Shown here piece by piece: positions 16,978-24,748 of a stretch of 49,881 bases of DNA. This DNA comes from Planctomycetota bacterium (GTDB taxonomy: Bacteria; Planctomycetota; Phycisphaerae; SM23-33; FEN-1343): the NCBI GenBank assembly GCA_012514895.1, contig JAAYZK010000143.1:1-49881 (forward strand), read 5' to 3'. Within the stretch, counting starts at the first letter, position 1. Each line of letters opens with the position of its first letter. The translations under genes were made by a program, and so were the position numbers. The notes under the pieces were generated by a model that worked only from the letters and a program-made list of their open reading frames with translations, ran no database searches and was not told the origin of the DNA.

Positions 16978-17367
16978 GTGACGCGACAAGTCCGAAGTGC
17001 CGGCCGCCCGATGGGGCCGGAGGAGACGTTCGTGTGCGTGCACTGCGGCCGGATCGTGCCGGCCGCGGCGGCCGGGACGAAGCACCGCAACCATTGCCCG
17101 TACTGCCTGTGGAGCCGCCACGTCGACGTGGTGACCGGCGACCGCCGCAGCGGGTGCCGTGCGGCGATGGAACCCATCGCCGTGTCGGTCCGCGCCGACG
17201 GCGAGTGGTCGGTCCTCCACCGGTGCCGAGGGTGCGGGCTGATCCGCGCCAACCGCATCGCCGGCGACGACGGCCCGCTGGTCCTGATGTCGCTGGCGGC
17301 ACGGCCGCTGGCCCGCCCGCCGTTCCCGCTGGAGCGGCTGGAAGCGGAGGCGGCCCATGGAGAGTAA
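16978..17367 (+). CDS. RNHCP domain zinc-binding protein
   Basis: A 129-residue protein with the signature of the RNHCP family: FVCVHCG, then KHRNHCPYCLWSRHVD and GDRRSGCRAAMEPIAV, then HRCRGCGLIRANRIAGDD. Conserved Cys and His pairs should bind zinc. Its function is not established. GTG at 16978 has GGGAG upstream; an ATG at 17011 is the alternative. The 3-prime end overlaps rsgA by 11 bases, so the two are translationally coupled and a ribosome-related role is plausible (inference). Confidence 0.85.
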   Translation: MTRQVRSAGRPMGPEETFVCVHCGRIVPAAAAGTKHRNHCPYCLWSRHVDVVTGDRRSGCRAAMEPIAVSVRADGEWSVLHRCRGCGLIRANRIAGDDGPLVLMSLAARPLARPPFPLERLEAEAAHGE

Positions 17368-18445
17368 TTACATGACCTTGATGGAACTGGGATGGACCGA
17401 GGCGTGGGACGCCTCGTTTGAAGGGGCGTGGCGGGCGGCGGGGTACGTCCCCGCGCGTGTGGCCCGCCAGGAGCGGGACAGTTGCCTGGTCTGCGGCGAG
17501 GCCGGGGAGTGGCTGGCGGCGGTCTCGGGCCGGTTCCGCCACGACGCCCGCGGACCCGGCGCGCTGCCGGCGGTGGGCGACTGGGTCGCCGCCGCGCCGC
17601 GACCGGCCGAGGGGCGGGCGACGATCCACGCCCTGCTGCCCCGGCGAAGCTGCTTTGCGCGGACATGCGCCGGACAGCGGAGCGACCAGCAGATCCTGGC
17701 GGCCAACGTCGACGTGGCCTTCCTCGTGTCGGGGCTGGACCGGGACTTCAACCTTCGCCGGATCGAGCGCTACCTGACGCTCGCCTACGACAGCGGCGCG
17801 ACGCCCGTCGTGGTGCTCAACAAGGCCGACCTGTGCGACGACGTCGACGCCTTCGTCGCGCAGGTCGACTCCGTCGCGTACGGCACGGCCGTCTGCCCGG
17901 TCAGTGCCGTCGCCGACGGCGGGGCCGAGCCCCTGCGGCAGTGGCTGGGGGCCGGGCGGACCGCGGTCCTGCTGGGCTCCTCGGGCGTGGGCAAGTCCAC
18001 GCTCATCAACGCCCTCGTGGGCGCCGCCCGCCAGCGCACCGGCGCCGTCCGCGCCGCCGACGGCCGCGGGCGCCACACGACCACCCAGCGGGAGCTGATC
18101 GCCCTGGACGCCGGCGGCGTGCTCATCGACACGCCGGGCCTGCGGGAGCTGCAGCTCTGGGCCGATCCCGACGCGGCCGACGACGCCTTCAGCGACATCG
18201 CCGAGCTGGCGGCCCGCTGCCGCTTCCGCGACTGCGCCCACAGCGGCGAGCCCGGCTGCGCCGTCCAGGCGGCCCTGGCCCGGGGCGAACTGGACGTGCG
18301 CCGCTACGAGAACTATCTCCAGCTCCAGGCCGAACTTCGCCACGCCGCCCGCCGCCAGGACCACCAGCTCCGCCAGGCCGAGCGGGCCCGATGGAAGAGG
18401 ATCGCCATGGACGTGCGGCGGCTGTACCGCGAGCGGGATCGATGA
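17357..18445 (+). CDS. rsgA: Ribosome small-subunit-dependent GTPase A (RsgA/YjeQ)
   Basis: A 362-residue circularly permuted GTPase that assists late 30S maturation. In order: N-terminal OB-fold region with DWVAA, G4 VVLNKADL (about 155), G5-like CPVSA, G1 GSSGVGKSTLINAL (about 207), switch with a threonine-rich RHTTTQRE, G3 DTPGLREL and a C-terminal zinc knuckle CRFRDCAHSGEPGC followed by helices. All are in the permuted order typical of RsgA. ATG 17357 has GGAGG six bases upstream. It overlaps the RNHCP gene. Confidence 0.95.
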   Translation: MESNYMTLMELGWTEAWDASFEGAWRAAGYVPARVARQERDSCLVCGEAGEWLAAVSGRFRHDARGPGALPAVGDWVAAAPRPAEGRATIHALLPRRSCFARTCAGQRSDQQILAANVDVAFLVSGLDRDFNLRRIERYLTLAYDSGATPVVVLNKADLCDDVDAFVAQVDSVAYGTAVCPVSAVADGGAEPLRQWLGAGRTAVLLGSSGVGKSTLINALVGAARQRTGAVRAADGRGRHTTTQRELIALDAGGVLIDTPGLRELQLWADPDAADDAFSDIAELAARCRFRDCAHSGEPGCAVQAALARGELDVRRYENYLQLQAELRHAARRQDHQLRQAERARWKRIAMDVRRLYRERDR

Positions 18446-18504
18446 TGTGCAAGTGTGTGGACGGGGTGAGTCAGTGCGGGAGAGGCCTAGTCTGTTCTCA
18501 TTCA

Positions 18505-18522
18505 ATACCCTATATAGGGTAT
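18505..18522. promoter_or_regulatory. 18-base perfect palindrome
   Basis: ATACCCTATATAGGGTAT is fully self-complementary, in an AT-rich spot between rsgA and the Fic gene. It could be an operator for a dimeric regulator of the Fic gene or overlap its promoter. Only symmetry is seen. Confidence 0.35.
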
Positions 18523-18568
18523 ATAGCCCAGAGATGGCCCCATATGATGGGGTAAGCTGAGTTCTCAC

Positions 18569-18612
18569 CTTCATTCTAATCTCATTCTAAATGATTCCAA
18601 ATTAGAATGAAG
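18569..18612. repeat. Upstream four-site repeat array of the Fic gene
   Basis: Four nine-base units: TCATTCTAA (18571), TCATTCTAA (18582), TGATTCCAA (18592) and inverted TTAGAATGA (18602). Steps are 11, 10 and 10 bases, so all lie on one face of the helix. The outer units also form a 12-base perfect inverted repeat (18569-18580 with 18601-18612). A near-copy with the same spacing follows the gene at 20147-20186. A further pair, TGATTCTAA (18645) and TTAGAATGA (18665), lies 20 bases apart just upstream of the start. Confidence 0.8.
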
Positions 18613-18644
18613 AGCGGTTTTTCGCTTTCTCGTCCCCGCCCAGA

Positions 18645-18673
18645 TGATTCTAATGTGGACGAGATTAGAATGA
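18645..18673. repeat. Additional pair of Fic-array units
   Basis: TGATTCTAA and inverted TTAGAATGA, 20 bases (two helical turns) apart, with a degenerate middle position. They sit about 65 bases before the chosen Fic start, where a bound protein could block transcription. Confidence 0.6.
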
Positions 18674-18735
18674 AGAGCCGGGTCTGCCTGGACGCCGAGT
18701 TGGCCGGAGACTGGCGATACTCCTTGGAGATGCAC

Positions 18736-20073
18736 ATGAAGACTCCCCAAACGCCGCCGGATCTGTCGTCGATCCTGAGACAACTTTCCGAGGAGCCCCT
18801 CCAGCTTGCGCGAATTCTGAATCTGCAACAGAGGCTGGATTTCGTCGACGAGTACCTGCATTGGGATGAGCTTAGGCGCCGAAAGGCTCCAGAAGGCTTG
18901 ACTCACCGGCAGTGGTGGCTCGTTCTGAAATTCAGCCGGAACGCTGGTACACGACAGCTCGAGTTGAGAGACCTGTCGGGGCGGCCATTCCGGTTCAGCA
19001 TGGTTGAGGCGGTTCAAGAACGACTCGAGCCCATCAGCCGGCAAGGTTCGGGCAAGCTCCAACTTCCGGAAGACGTCTTCAATCGCGACATGCGAGACCG
19101 GTACATTGTCCGTTCGCTTGTTGAGGAGGCGATCACCTCAAGCCAACTGGAAGGGGCGGCGACAACACGTCTAGTGGCAAAGGAGATGCTCCGTTCGCAG
19201 CGCAGGCCTCGCGACACCGGCGAGAGGATGATCCTGAACAACTACCACGCCATGGAGTACATCCGAAGCATCGGGCGCGAGCCGATGAATGAGGAGCGAC
19301 TTCTCGAGGTCCATCGTCGAGTTACGACTGGAACACTGGATTGCCCCGACTATGAAGGGCGCTTCCGAACAGCCCAAGACAATCCCGTGGCGGTGAGCAC
19401 GCTCTACAATGAGGTGTATCACACGGCTCCCCCTGCCGAAGAGCTGCCCGGCCGCATCCGGGCTATGCTGGAGTTCGCCAACGGAAAGGACTCCAGGCGC
19501 TACGTCCATCCAGTGGTTCGTGCGATCATCCTTCATTTCTGGCTCGCCTACGACCACCCATTCATGGACGGCAACGGCCGAACGGCGCGCGCACTCTTCT
19601 ACTGGGCCATGCTCAATCAGGGGTACTGGGTCTTCGAGTTCATCTCGATTTCGCAGATCATCAAGAAGGCTCCTGCGAAGTATGAACGAGCGTTTCTCTA
19701 TTCGGAGACGGATGATAATGACCTCACCTACTTCATCGTGTATCACTTGGACGTCATCGATCGCGCGCTGGAGGAGCTCTTCGCGGTTGTCGAGCGCAAG
19801 ACACAGGCGCTTCGCGAAACCGAGTCGATGATGCGATCTGCAGCAGGCTTCAATTACCGTCAGTTGGCGCTGCTCAGCCATGCCCTGCGGCATCCCGGCG
19901 CCGTTTATAGCGCCCAATCGCACCGAACCAGCCACAACGTCACCGACCAGACAGCACGAAACGATCTGTACGCCCTGTGCAGAAAGGGCCTGCTCATCGG
20001 GCGCAAGAAGGGCCGAACGACGTACTATCATCCAGCAGAGGACTTGGAGGCCAAGCTCAGACAACAGGAATGA
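18736..20073 (+). CDS. Fic/DOC family AMP-transferase with C-terminal winged helix
   Basis: A 445-residue Fic protein (COG3177-like). The catalytic motif HPFMDGNGRTAR starts at His274 and is intact, so it should transfer AMP (or another nucleotide) to target side chains. An N-terminal inhibitory motif S-x3-E-G is present (Ser135, Glu139, Gly140), making it a class II, self-inhibited Fic with no need for a separate antitoxin. The C-terminal 60 residues form a winged helix-turn-helix ending RKKGRTTYYHPAEDLE. ATG 18736 has GGAG six bases upstream; earlier ATGs lie in the repeat region. Codon use is less GC-biased than in neighbours, suggesting transfer. It is flanked on both sides by a phased repeat array. 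Confidence 0.88.
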   Translation: MKTPQTPPDLSSILRQLSEEPLQLARILNLQQRLDFVDEYLHWDELRRRKAPEGLTHRQWWLVLKFSRNAGTRQLELRDLSGRPFRFSMVEAVQERLEPISRQGSGKLQLPEDVFNRDMRDRYIVRSLVEEAITSSQLEGAATTRLVAKEMLRSQRRPRDTGERMILNNYHAMEYIRSIGREPMNEERLLEVHRRVTTGTLDCPDYEGRFRTAQDNPVAVSTLYNEVYHTAPPAEELPGRIRAMLEFANGKDSRRYVHPVVRAIILHFWLAYDHPFMDGNGRTARALFYWAMLNQGYWVFEFISISQIIKKAPAKYERAFLYSETDDNDLTYFIVYHLDVIDRALEELFAVVERKTQALRETESMMRSAAGFNYRQLALLSHALRHPGAVYSAQSHRTSHNVTDQTARNDLYALCRKGLLIGRKKGRTTYYHPAEDLEAKLRQQE

Positions 20074-20146
20074 GTGTAGCGCGCCTCTGGAGAAGAACGA
20101 CATCTGGGTCGCCTGCAATCACTTCGAGAAGCTCCGCTTGCGTTGC

Positions 20147-20186
20147 TCATTCCAATCTCATTCTAATTGATTCCAAACTGGAATGA
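20147..20186. repeat. Downstream four-site repeat array of the Fic gene
   Basis: TCATTCCAA (20147), TCATTCTAA (20158), TGATTCCAA (20168), inverted CTGGAATGA (20178): the same order and 11-10-10 spacing as upstream. The outer units changed together: CTAA/TTAG upstream became CCAA/CTGG here, so pairing is largely kept. Confidence 0.8.
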
Positions 20187-20282
20187 GGTCTGACTGCTGG
20201 CCGTTAGTGTCTGTTGGATAATCGCTTGCGGCAGATTCTCACTTTGTGCCCGGTACTCATTGACCTCGCGCAGGGAATCGTC

Positions 20283-20323
20283 TTGCACCTGGTGGGTATT
20301 ACGGTATCCTCGTGTCGTATTAC
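20283..20323 (+). promoter_or_regulatory. Promoter and possible operator of the Ni/Co transporter operon
   Basis: A -35-like TTGCAC (20283-20288), a 16-base spacer and -10-like TATCCT (20305-20310). Direct repeats GTATTAC at 20296-20302 and 20317-20323, 21 bases apart, bracket the -10. A metal-responsive repressor could bind both on one helix face (inference). No known metal or cobalamin riboswitch is evident in the leader. Confidence 0.35.
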
Positions 20324-20355
20324 TGAGTCCTCGAACCAGTGCGAAGGGTATGACG

Positions 20356-21129
20356 ATGCGAATGAGAACCAAGCTCCTGGCGGCGGCGTGCGTGATCCTG
20401 GCGGCGGCGGCCGTGGCGGTGTCGCATTTCCAGGTGGTCAAGCCGTCGACCGACAGCGTGACGGCCGACGGGCCGCGGAGCGTCGGGTTCGAGATCCTGT
20501 TCACCCATCCGATGGAGCGGGGGCCGGTGATGGACATGGGCGCCCCCCGGGCGTTCGGCGTCCTGGCCGGCGGGGGAAAGACGGACCTGCTGGGGACACT
20601 GCGGCCGGGACAGACCGACGGGCGGACCACCTACACGAGCACCTTCGAGATCCGCCGCCCGGGCGACCACGTGTTCTACCTGGAACCGGCCCCGTACTGG
20701 GAGCCGTCCGAGCGGAAGATGATCGTCCACTACACCAAGGTCGTCGTGGACGGCCTGGGGTCCGGCCGGGGGTGGGACGCGATGGTCGGGTTTCCCGTCG
20801 AGATCGAGCCGCTCGTGCGCCCCTACGGCCTGTGGAGCGGGAATCTCTTCCGCGGGATCGTGCGCCGCGACGGCCGTCCCGTCCCGTTCGCCGAGATCGA
20901 GGTGGAGTACCTCAACGAGCGCGGCGAGGTCCACCCGCCCTCCGACGCCTTCGTCACGCAGGTGATCAAGGCCGACGCCCACGGGGTGTTCGCCTACGCC
21001 ATGCCCCGGGCGGGGTGGTGGGCCTTCGCGGCCCTGGTCGACGGCGAACCGTCGGTCGACCCCGAGGGCCGGACGGTCGACACCGAGCTGGGCGGTCTGA
21101 TCTGGGTCCGCACGGCGGACATGGACTGA
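20356..21129 (+). CDS. DUF4198-like periplasmic protein of the Ni/Co uptake system
   Basis: A 257-residue exported protein with N-terminal signal/anchor (KLLAAACVILAAAAVAVSHF). The body is beta-rich: ILFTHPMERGPVMDMG, STFEIRRPGDHVFYLEPAPYW and a late FRGIVRRDGRPVPFAEIEVEY immunoglobulin-like strand set, as in DUF4198 proteins linked to nickel and cobalt transport. His, Met and Asp in HPMERGPVMDMG could be metal ligands. The second ATG is chosen, seven bases from AAGGG. It is the first gene of the five-gene transporter operon, 15 bases before cbiM. Confidence 0.8.
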   Translation: MRMRTKLLAAACVILAAAAVAVSHFQVVKPSTDSVTADGPRSVGFEILFTHPMERGPVMDMGAPRAFGVLAGGGKTDLLGTLRPGQTDGRTTYTSTFEIRRPGDHVFYLEPAPYWEPSERKMIVHYTKVVVDGLGSGRGWDAMVGFPVEIEPLVRPYGLWSGNLFRGIVRRDGRPVPFAEIEVEYLNERGEVHPPSDAFVTQVIKADAHGVFAYAMPRAGWWAFAALVDGEPSVDPEGRTVDTELGGLIWVRTADMD

Positions 21130-21144
21130 CGCCGGAGGGCCCGC

Positions 21145-21852
21145 GTGCATCTTCCCGAAGGCATCCTGTCGGCTCCGGTGCTGATCGGCGGCGCGGCGGC
21201 GGCCGGCGGCGGCGTGCTGTGGGGGCTGCGCACGGTCCGCGACGACCGCGTGCCCGTGGTGGCGCTGCTGGCGGCGACGTTCTTCGTCGCCTCGCTGATC
21301 CACGTGCCCGTCGGCGTCGGCAGCGTCCACCTGATCCTCAACGGCCTGGCCGGCGTACTGTTGGGGTGGGGCGTGTTTCCGGCCCTGGCCGTCGGGCTGC
21401 TGCTGCAGGCGGTGCTCTTTGGCCACGGGGGGCTGACGGTGCTGGGCGTGAACACCGCCGTCATGGCGCTGCCCGCCCTGGCGGTCGCGTCGCTGCTGCG
21501 GCCGCTGCTGATCCGGCGGCGGTGGGGCTTCGCCGCGGGGTTTCTCGCCGGGGCGCTGGCCGCCGGCGGGTCGGCCTGCCTGATGGCCGCCGCCCTGGCC
21601 CTGAGCGGGCGCACCTGGCTCGCCCCGGCCGCCGCAGCGCTGATCGTGCACCTGCCGATCATGGCGGTCGAGGGCGTGATCACCGGCACGGTCGTCGCTT
21701 TTCTTCAGAAGGTCAGACCCGAGATGCTCGACTGGCGCACCGCCGGTGCGGGCGGCGGTTTCGAGGTGATGCATGAGAACGATGGACAGGGTCCGGCTGC
21801 TGACGGCGGCCGCGGCGCTCCTGCTGACGGCGGCCTCCGCGGTCGCCCATGA
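21145..21852 (+). CDS. cbiM: Nickel/cobalt ECF transporter S component CbiM/NikM
   Basis: A 235-residue membrane protein that captures Ni2+ or Co2+. The N-terminal metal hook M-H-L-P-E-G follows the CbiM pattern (MHIPDG), with His2 essential in the family. Later motifs include FVASLIHVPVGVGSVHLILNGLAG and LLQAVLFGHGGLTVLGVNT. Six to seven helices are visible. The GTG start has GGAGG seven bases upstream. The last 26 codons overlap the next gene and are low-complexity, so the true functional C-terminus may be about residue 200. Confidence 0.93.
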   Translation: MHLPEGILSAPVLIGGAAAAGGGVLWGLRTVRDDRVPVVALLAATFFVASLIHVPVGVGSVHLILNGLAGVLLGWGVFPALAVGLLLQAVLFGHGGLTVLGVNTAVMALPALAVASLLRPLLIRRRWGFAAGFLAGALAAGGSACLMAAALALSGRTWLAPAAAALIVHLPIMAVEGVITGTVVAFLQKVRPEMLDWRTAGAGGGFEVMHENDGQGPAADGGRGAPADGGLRGRP

Positions 21853-22279
21853 GGTGAACGTCTTCGCCGAGCCGGCCGGCGGGCAGGTGGTCGGAGAGGT
21901 CTACTTCCGCGGCGGCGGCAAGGGGCGCGACGTGGAGGTCCGCCTCCTGGACGCCGGCGGTGCGGCCGTCGCGACGACCCGGACGGACGCGGCGGGCGCC
22001 TTCGCCCTGCCCGCACCGCCGCCGGGGGCCTATCGCGTCACGGCCGACCTGGGCGACGGCCACCAGGGCTCCTGCGCCCTGGTCCTGGCGGGGCCGGCCG
22101 CCGGCGGCGACCTGGGCGACCTGGCCGGCCGGATCTCGGAGTTGAGCCGCCGGATCGACCGGTACGAGCACCGCACGGGCCTGCGGGACATCCTCGGCGG
22201 CGTGGGCTACATCGCCGGCGTGTTCGGGGCCGTCTGCTTCATGAAGGCCCGGCGGTCCGCCCGGCGGGAAGGCCGGTAA
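21773..22279 (+). CDS. Auxiliary transporter subunit NikL/CbiL-like
   Basis: A 168-residue protein with signal peptide ending SAVAHEVNVFA, so His is near the mature N-terminus as expected for metal-site accessory NikL. It has an extracytoplasmic carboxypeptidase-regulatory-like beta domain (GEVYFRGGGKGRDVEVRLLDAGG, TRTDAAGAFALPAPPPGAYRV), a predicted coiled segment (LAGRISELSRRIDRYEH) and one C-terminal transmembrane helix (ILGGVGYIAGVFGAVCFMKARR). It replaces CbiN in nickel systems. The ATG has GAGGTGA close upstream. It overlaps cbiM by 80 bases. Confidence 0.85.
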   Translation: MRTMDRVRLLTAAAALLLTAASAVAHEVNVFAEPAGGQVVGEVYFRGGGKGRDVEVRLLDAGGAAVATTRTDAAGAFALPAPPPGAYRVTADLGDGHQGSCALVLAGPAAGGDLGDLAGRISELSRRIDRYEHRTGLRDILGGVGYIAGVFGAVCFMKARRSARREGR

Positions 22280-22285
22280 CGTCTC

Positions 22286-23035
22286 ATGGTGTGCGCCGCG
22301 TTCTGTGAAGGCCGCACGGTCATCCACCGGCTCGACGGCCGCGTTCGCGTCGCCGCCGCGGTGCTGCCGGCGTGCCTCGTGGCGGTCGCGCAGCGGCCGG
22401 AGGCGGTGGCGGGGGGGCTGGTGCTGGGGATGCTGCTGGCGGCGGCGGCGCGGCTGGACCCGGCGGCGCTGCTGCGGCGGCTGCGGGCCGTCAACGGCGT
22501 GATGGCGGCGCTGGTGGTCCTGCTGCCGCTGACCCTGGGCGGGCCGGCGCTGGCGCATCTGGGGCCGCTGAGCGTCTCGGCCGAGGGGCTGCGGCGGGCC
22601 CTGCTGGTCGCCGGCAAGGCCAACGCCGTCTTCCTGTGCGTCACGGCCCTGATCGGCACCATGCACCTGGTGACGCTCGGTGCGGCCCTCGGGCGCCTCG
22701 GCGTCCCGGCCCGCCTGGTGCACATGCTGTTCTTCACCGTCCGCTACAGCGACGTGCTGCACCACGAGTACGCCCGCCTCCGCCGGGGGATGCGGGTGCG
22801 GTGCTTCCGCCCGCGATTGTCGCGCCACACCTACCGGACGATGGGGTATCTTCTGGGCATGCTGCTGGTCCGCAGCTTCGACCGGGCGCATCGGATCCTG
22901 GACGCCATGAAGTGCCGGGGCTTCACCGGCGAGTTTCACGCCGTCCGCCGGTTCGCCCTGTCGCGATCGGACGCGGTGTTCGCGGCGGCCATCGCGGCGG
23001 CGACGGCGGCGCTGGGTTGGCTGGAGTGGTCATGA
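22286..23035 (+). CDS. cbiQ: ECF transporter T component CbiQ
   Basis: A 249-residue membrane protein that couples the ATPase to the substrate subunit. Several hydrophobic helices and the two coupling A-x-x-x-R-x type motifs are visible: HEYARLRRGMRVRCFRPRLS and FDRAHRILDAMKCRGFTGEF. Its stop overlaps the cbiO start (ATGA). Confidence 0.9.
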   Translation: MVCAAFCEGRTVIHRLDGRVRVAAAVLPACLVAVAQRPEAVAGGLVLGMLLAAAARLDPAALLRRLRAVNGVMAALVVLLPLTLGGPALAHLGPLSVSAEGLRRALLVAGKANAVFLCVTALIGTMHLVTLGAALGRLGVPARLVHMLFFTVRYSDVLHHEYARLRRGMRVRCFRPRLSRHTYRTMGYLLGMLLVRSFDRAHRILDAMKCRGFTGEFHAVRRFALSRSDAVFAAAIAAATAALGWLEWS

Positions 23036-23700
23036 CACCCTTGATCCGCCTGGAAAACGTGTCCTTCCGCTACGGTCCGGCGCGGCCGGTGCTCGACGGG
23101 GTCAGCCTCGCGCTGCACGCCGGCCAGCGGATCGGCCTGGTCGGCGACATCGGCAGCGGCAAGACTTCCCTGCTGCACCTGATCGTGGGGCTGCTGCGGC
23201 CCGACGGGGGCGCCGTCGAGGCGTTCGGGATCCGCCCGGCCGGCGAGAAGGACTACGTGCGGATCCGCCGCCGCGCGGGGCTGATGTTCCAGGACGCCGA
23301 CGACCAGCTCTTCTGCCCGACCGTCGCCGAGGACATCGCCTTCGGCCCGGTGAACCTCGGCTGCACATGCGAGCAGGCGCACGCCATCGTCCATGAAACC
23401 CTCTCGGTGGTGGGGCTGGACGGGTACGCCGACCGCATCACCTACCAGCTCTCGGCCGGCGAGAAGCGCATGGTGGCGCTGGCGACGGTCCTGGCGATGC
23501 GCCCGGAGGTGCTCCTGCTGGATGAGCCCTCGGCCAACCTGGACGCCGGCGCCCGCGGGCGCCTGCTGGGCATCCTGGCCGCGCGGCACGAGGCGATGCT
23601 GCTGGTCAGCCACGACCTGGACATGATCCGCCGCCTCTGCACGCACGTCGTCAGGCTCCGCGGCGGCCGCGCCGAGCCCTGCCGCGTGGAGGATGTGTGA
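23032..23700 (+). CDS. cbiO: ECF transporter ATPase CbiO
   Basis: A 222-residue ABC ATPase. Walker A GDIGSGKTS, Q-loop MFQDADDQLFCPTVAEDIAFGPVNLG (with the D-D-Q typical of energy-coupling-factor ATPases), signature LSAGEKRMVALA, Walker B VLLLDEPSANLD, and switch His in LLVSHDLD are complete. The start overlaps the cbiQ stop. This completes a DUF4198-cbiM-nikL-cbiQ-cbiO operon for nickel or cobalt uptake; no urease, hydrogenase or cobalamin genes adjoin to tell which metal. Confidence 0.95.
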   Translation: MTPLIRLENVSFRYGPARPVLDGVSLALHAGQRIGLVGDIGSGKTSLLHLIVGLLRPDGGAVEAFGIRPAGEKDYVRIRRRAGLMFQDADDQLFCPTVAEDIAFGPVNLGCTCEQAHAIVHETLSVVGLDGYADRITYQLSAGEKRMVALATVLAMRPEVLLLDEPSANLDAGARGRLLGILAARHEAMLLVSHDLDMIRRLCTHVVRLRGGRAEPCRVEDV

Positions 23701-23817
23701 GGCCCGCGCCGGCCGGCATCCGCCCCGGCGGGGCTTGCCGCGGTCTTGCACATCGGCCTTCCAGCCTTAAGATTCGCAGGGGACCGTGCGTCCACACACT
23801 ATAATGAAAGGGTGTCC

Positions 23818-24741
23818 ATGAGTGAGGTGCCATCCCATTTCGCCGACAGGCTTTTCGAGGCGATCGCCGAGAAAGGCTCGCCCGTGTGCGTCGGCCTCGA
23901 TCCGGTCTACGCCAAGCTGCCGGCGGAGCTGCGTTCGCCGGCGGCGACGCTGGAGGACGAGGTGACCGCGATCGGCGCGTTCTGCGAGCAGGTGATCGGC
24001 CTGGTGGCCCCGTACGTGCCGGCGGTGAAGCCCCAGATCGCCTGCTTCGAGCGTTACGGTTCGCCGGGGCTGGCGTTGTACTACCAGGTGGTGGCCCTGG
24101 CGCAGGACATGGGACTGATCGTGATCGGCGACGTGAAGCGGGGCGACATCGGGTCGACCGCCGAGGCGTACGCCGACGCCCACCTGGGCACGCTGGCCAG
24201 CGAGAACGAGATCTGGACCTGGGCCCCCGACGCCGTGACGGTGAACGGGTACTTCGGCGTCGACGGGACCGAGCCGTTCGTCCGCTCGTGCCGCAACAAC
24301 GGCGCCGGCCTGTTCGTGCTGGTGCGCACCAGCAACCCCGGCGGGGCGGCGATCCAGGATTTCCAGGGCGCCGACGGGAAGAAGTTCTTCGTCCACATGG
24401 CCGAGCAGGTCGCCGCCCTGGGCGACGGGGAGGGGCTGGTCGGCCAGAGCGGCTACTCGTGCGTGGGGGCGGTGGTGGGCGCGACGTACCCCCAGGAGGC
24501 CCGCCTGCTCCGGCAGGTCATGCCTCGGCAGATTTTCCTCGTGCCCGGCTACGGCGCCCAGGGCGCCACGGCGGCCGACTGCGCGGCGGCGTTCGACGCC
24601 GACGGGCGCGGCGCGATCGTCAACGCCAGCCGCAGCGTGCTGTACGCGTTCGCCGGCGGGCCGAACAGGTCCTGGACCAAGGCCGTCAAGCAGGCGGCCC
24701 AACGTTTCGCCGCGGACATCGTCGCCGCGCTGGGCGGGTAG
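23818..24741 (+). CDS. pyrF: Orotidine 5-phosphate decarboxylase (type 2)
   Basis: A 307-residue enzyme of the last step of UMP synthesis. The catalytic Lys/Asp motif GDVKRGDIGSTA is present, together with VCVGLDP at the start, VKPQIACFERYG, LVRTSNPGG and the phosphate-binding VPGYGAQG. Length and motifs match the longer type 2 OMP decarboxylases. A TATAAT sequence at 23800-23805 would leave only about six leader bases before ATG 23818, so the message may be nearly leaderless. It is followed seven bases later by a kinase-like gene. Confidence 0.96.
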   Translation: MSEVPSHFADRLFEAIAEKGSPVCVGLDPVYAKLPAELRSPAATLEDEVTAIGAFCEQVIGLVAPYVPAVKPQIACFERYGSPGLALYYQVVALAQDMGLIVIGDVKRGDIGSTAEAYADAHLGTLASENEIWTWAPDAVTVNGYFGVDGTEPFVRSCRNNGAGLFVLVRTSNPGGAAIQDFQGADGKKFFVHMAEQVAALGDGEGLVGQSGYSCVGAVVGATYPQEARLLRQVMPRQIFLVPGYGAQGATAADCAAAFDADGRGAIVNASRSVLYAFAGGPNRSWTKAVKQAAQRFAADIVAALGG

Positions 24742-24748
24742 GAGTATA

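Noticed and set aside
18736-20073. Two-gene Fic toxin-antitoxin system
   Set aside because: The inhibitory S-x3-E-G motif is inside the Fic protein and no small antitoxin gene lies on either side.
18569-20186. CRISPR array or insertion sequence around the Fic gene
   Set aside because: Repeat units are nine bases at 10-11 base steps with no spacers, and there is no transposase gene or clear target duplication.
20187-20355. Cobalamin or Ni/Co riboswitch upstream of the cbiM operon
   Set aside because: No conserved B12 box or four-way-junction pattern could be found in the short leader.
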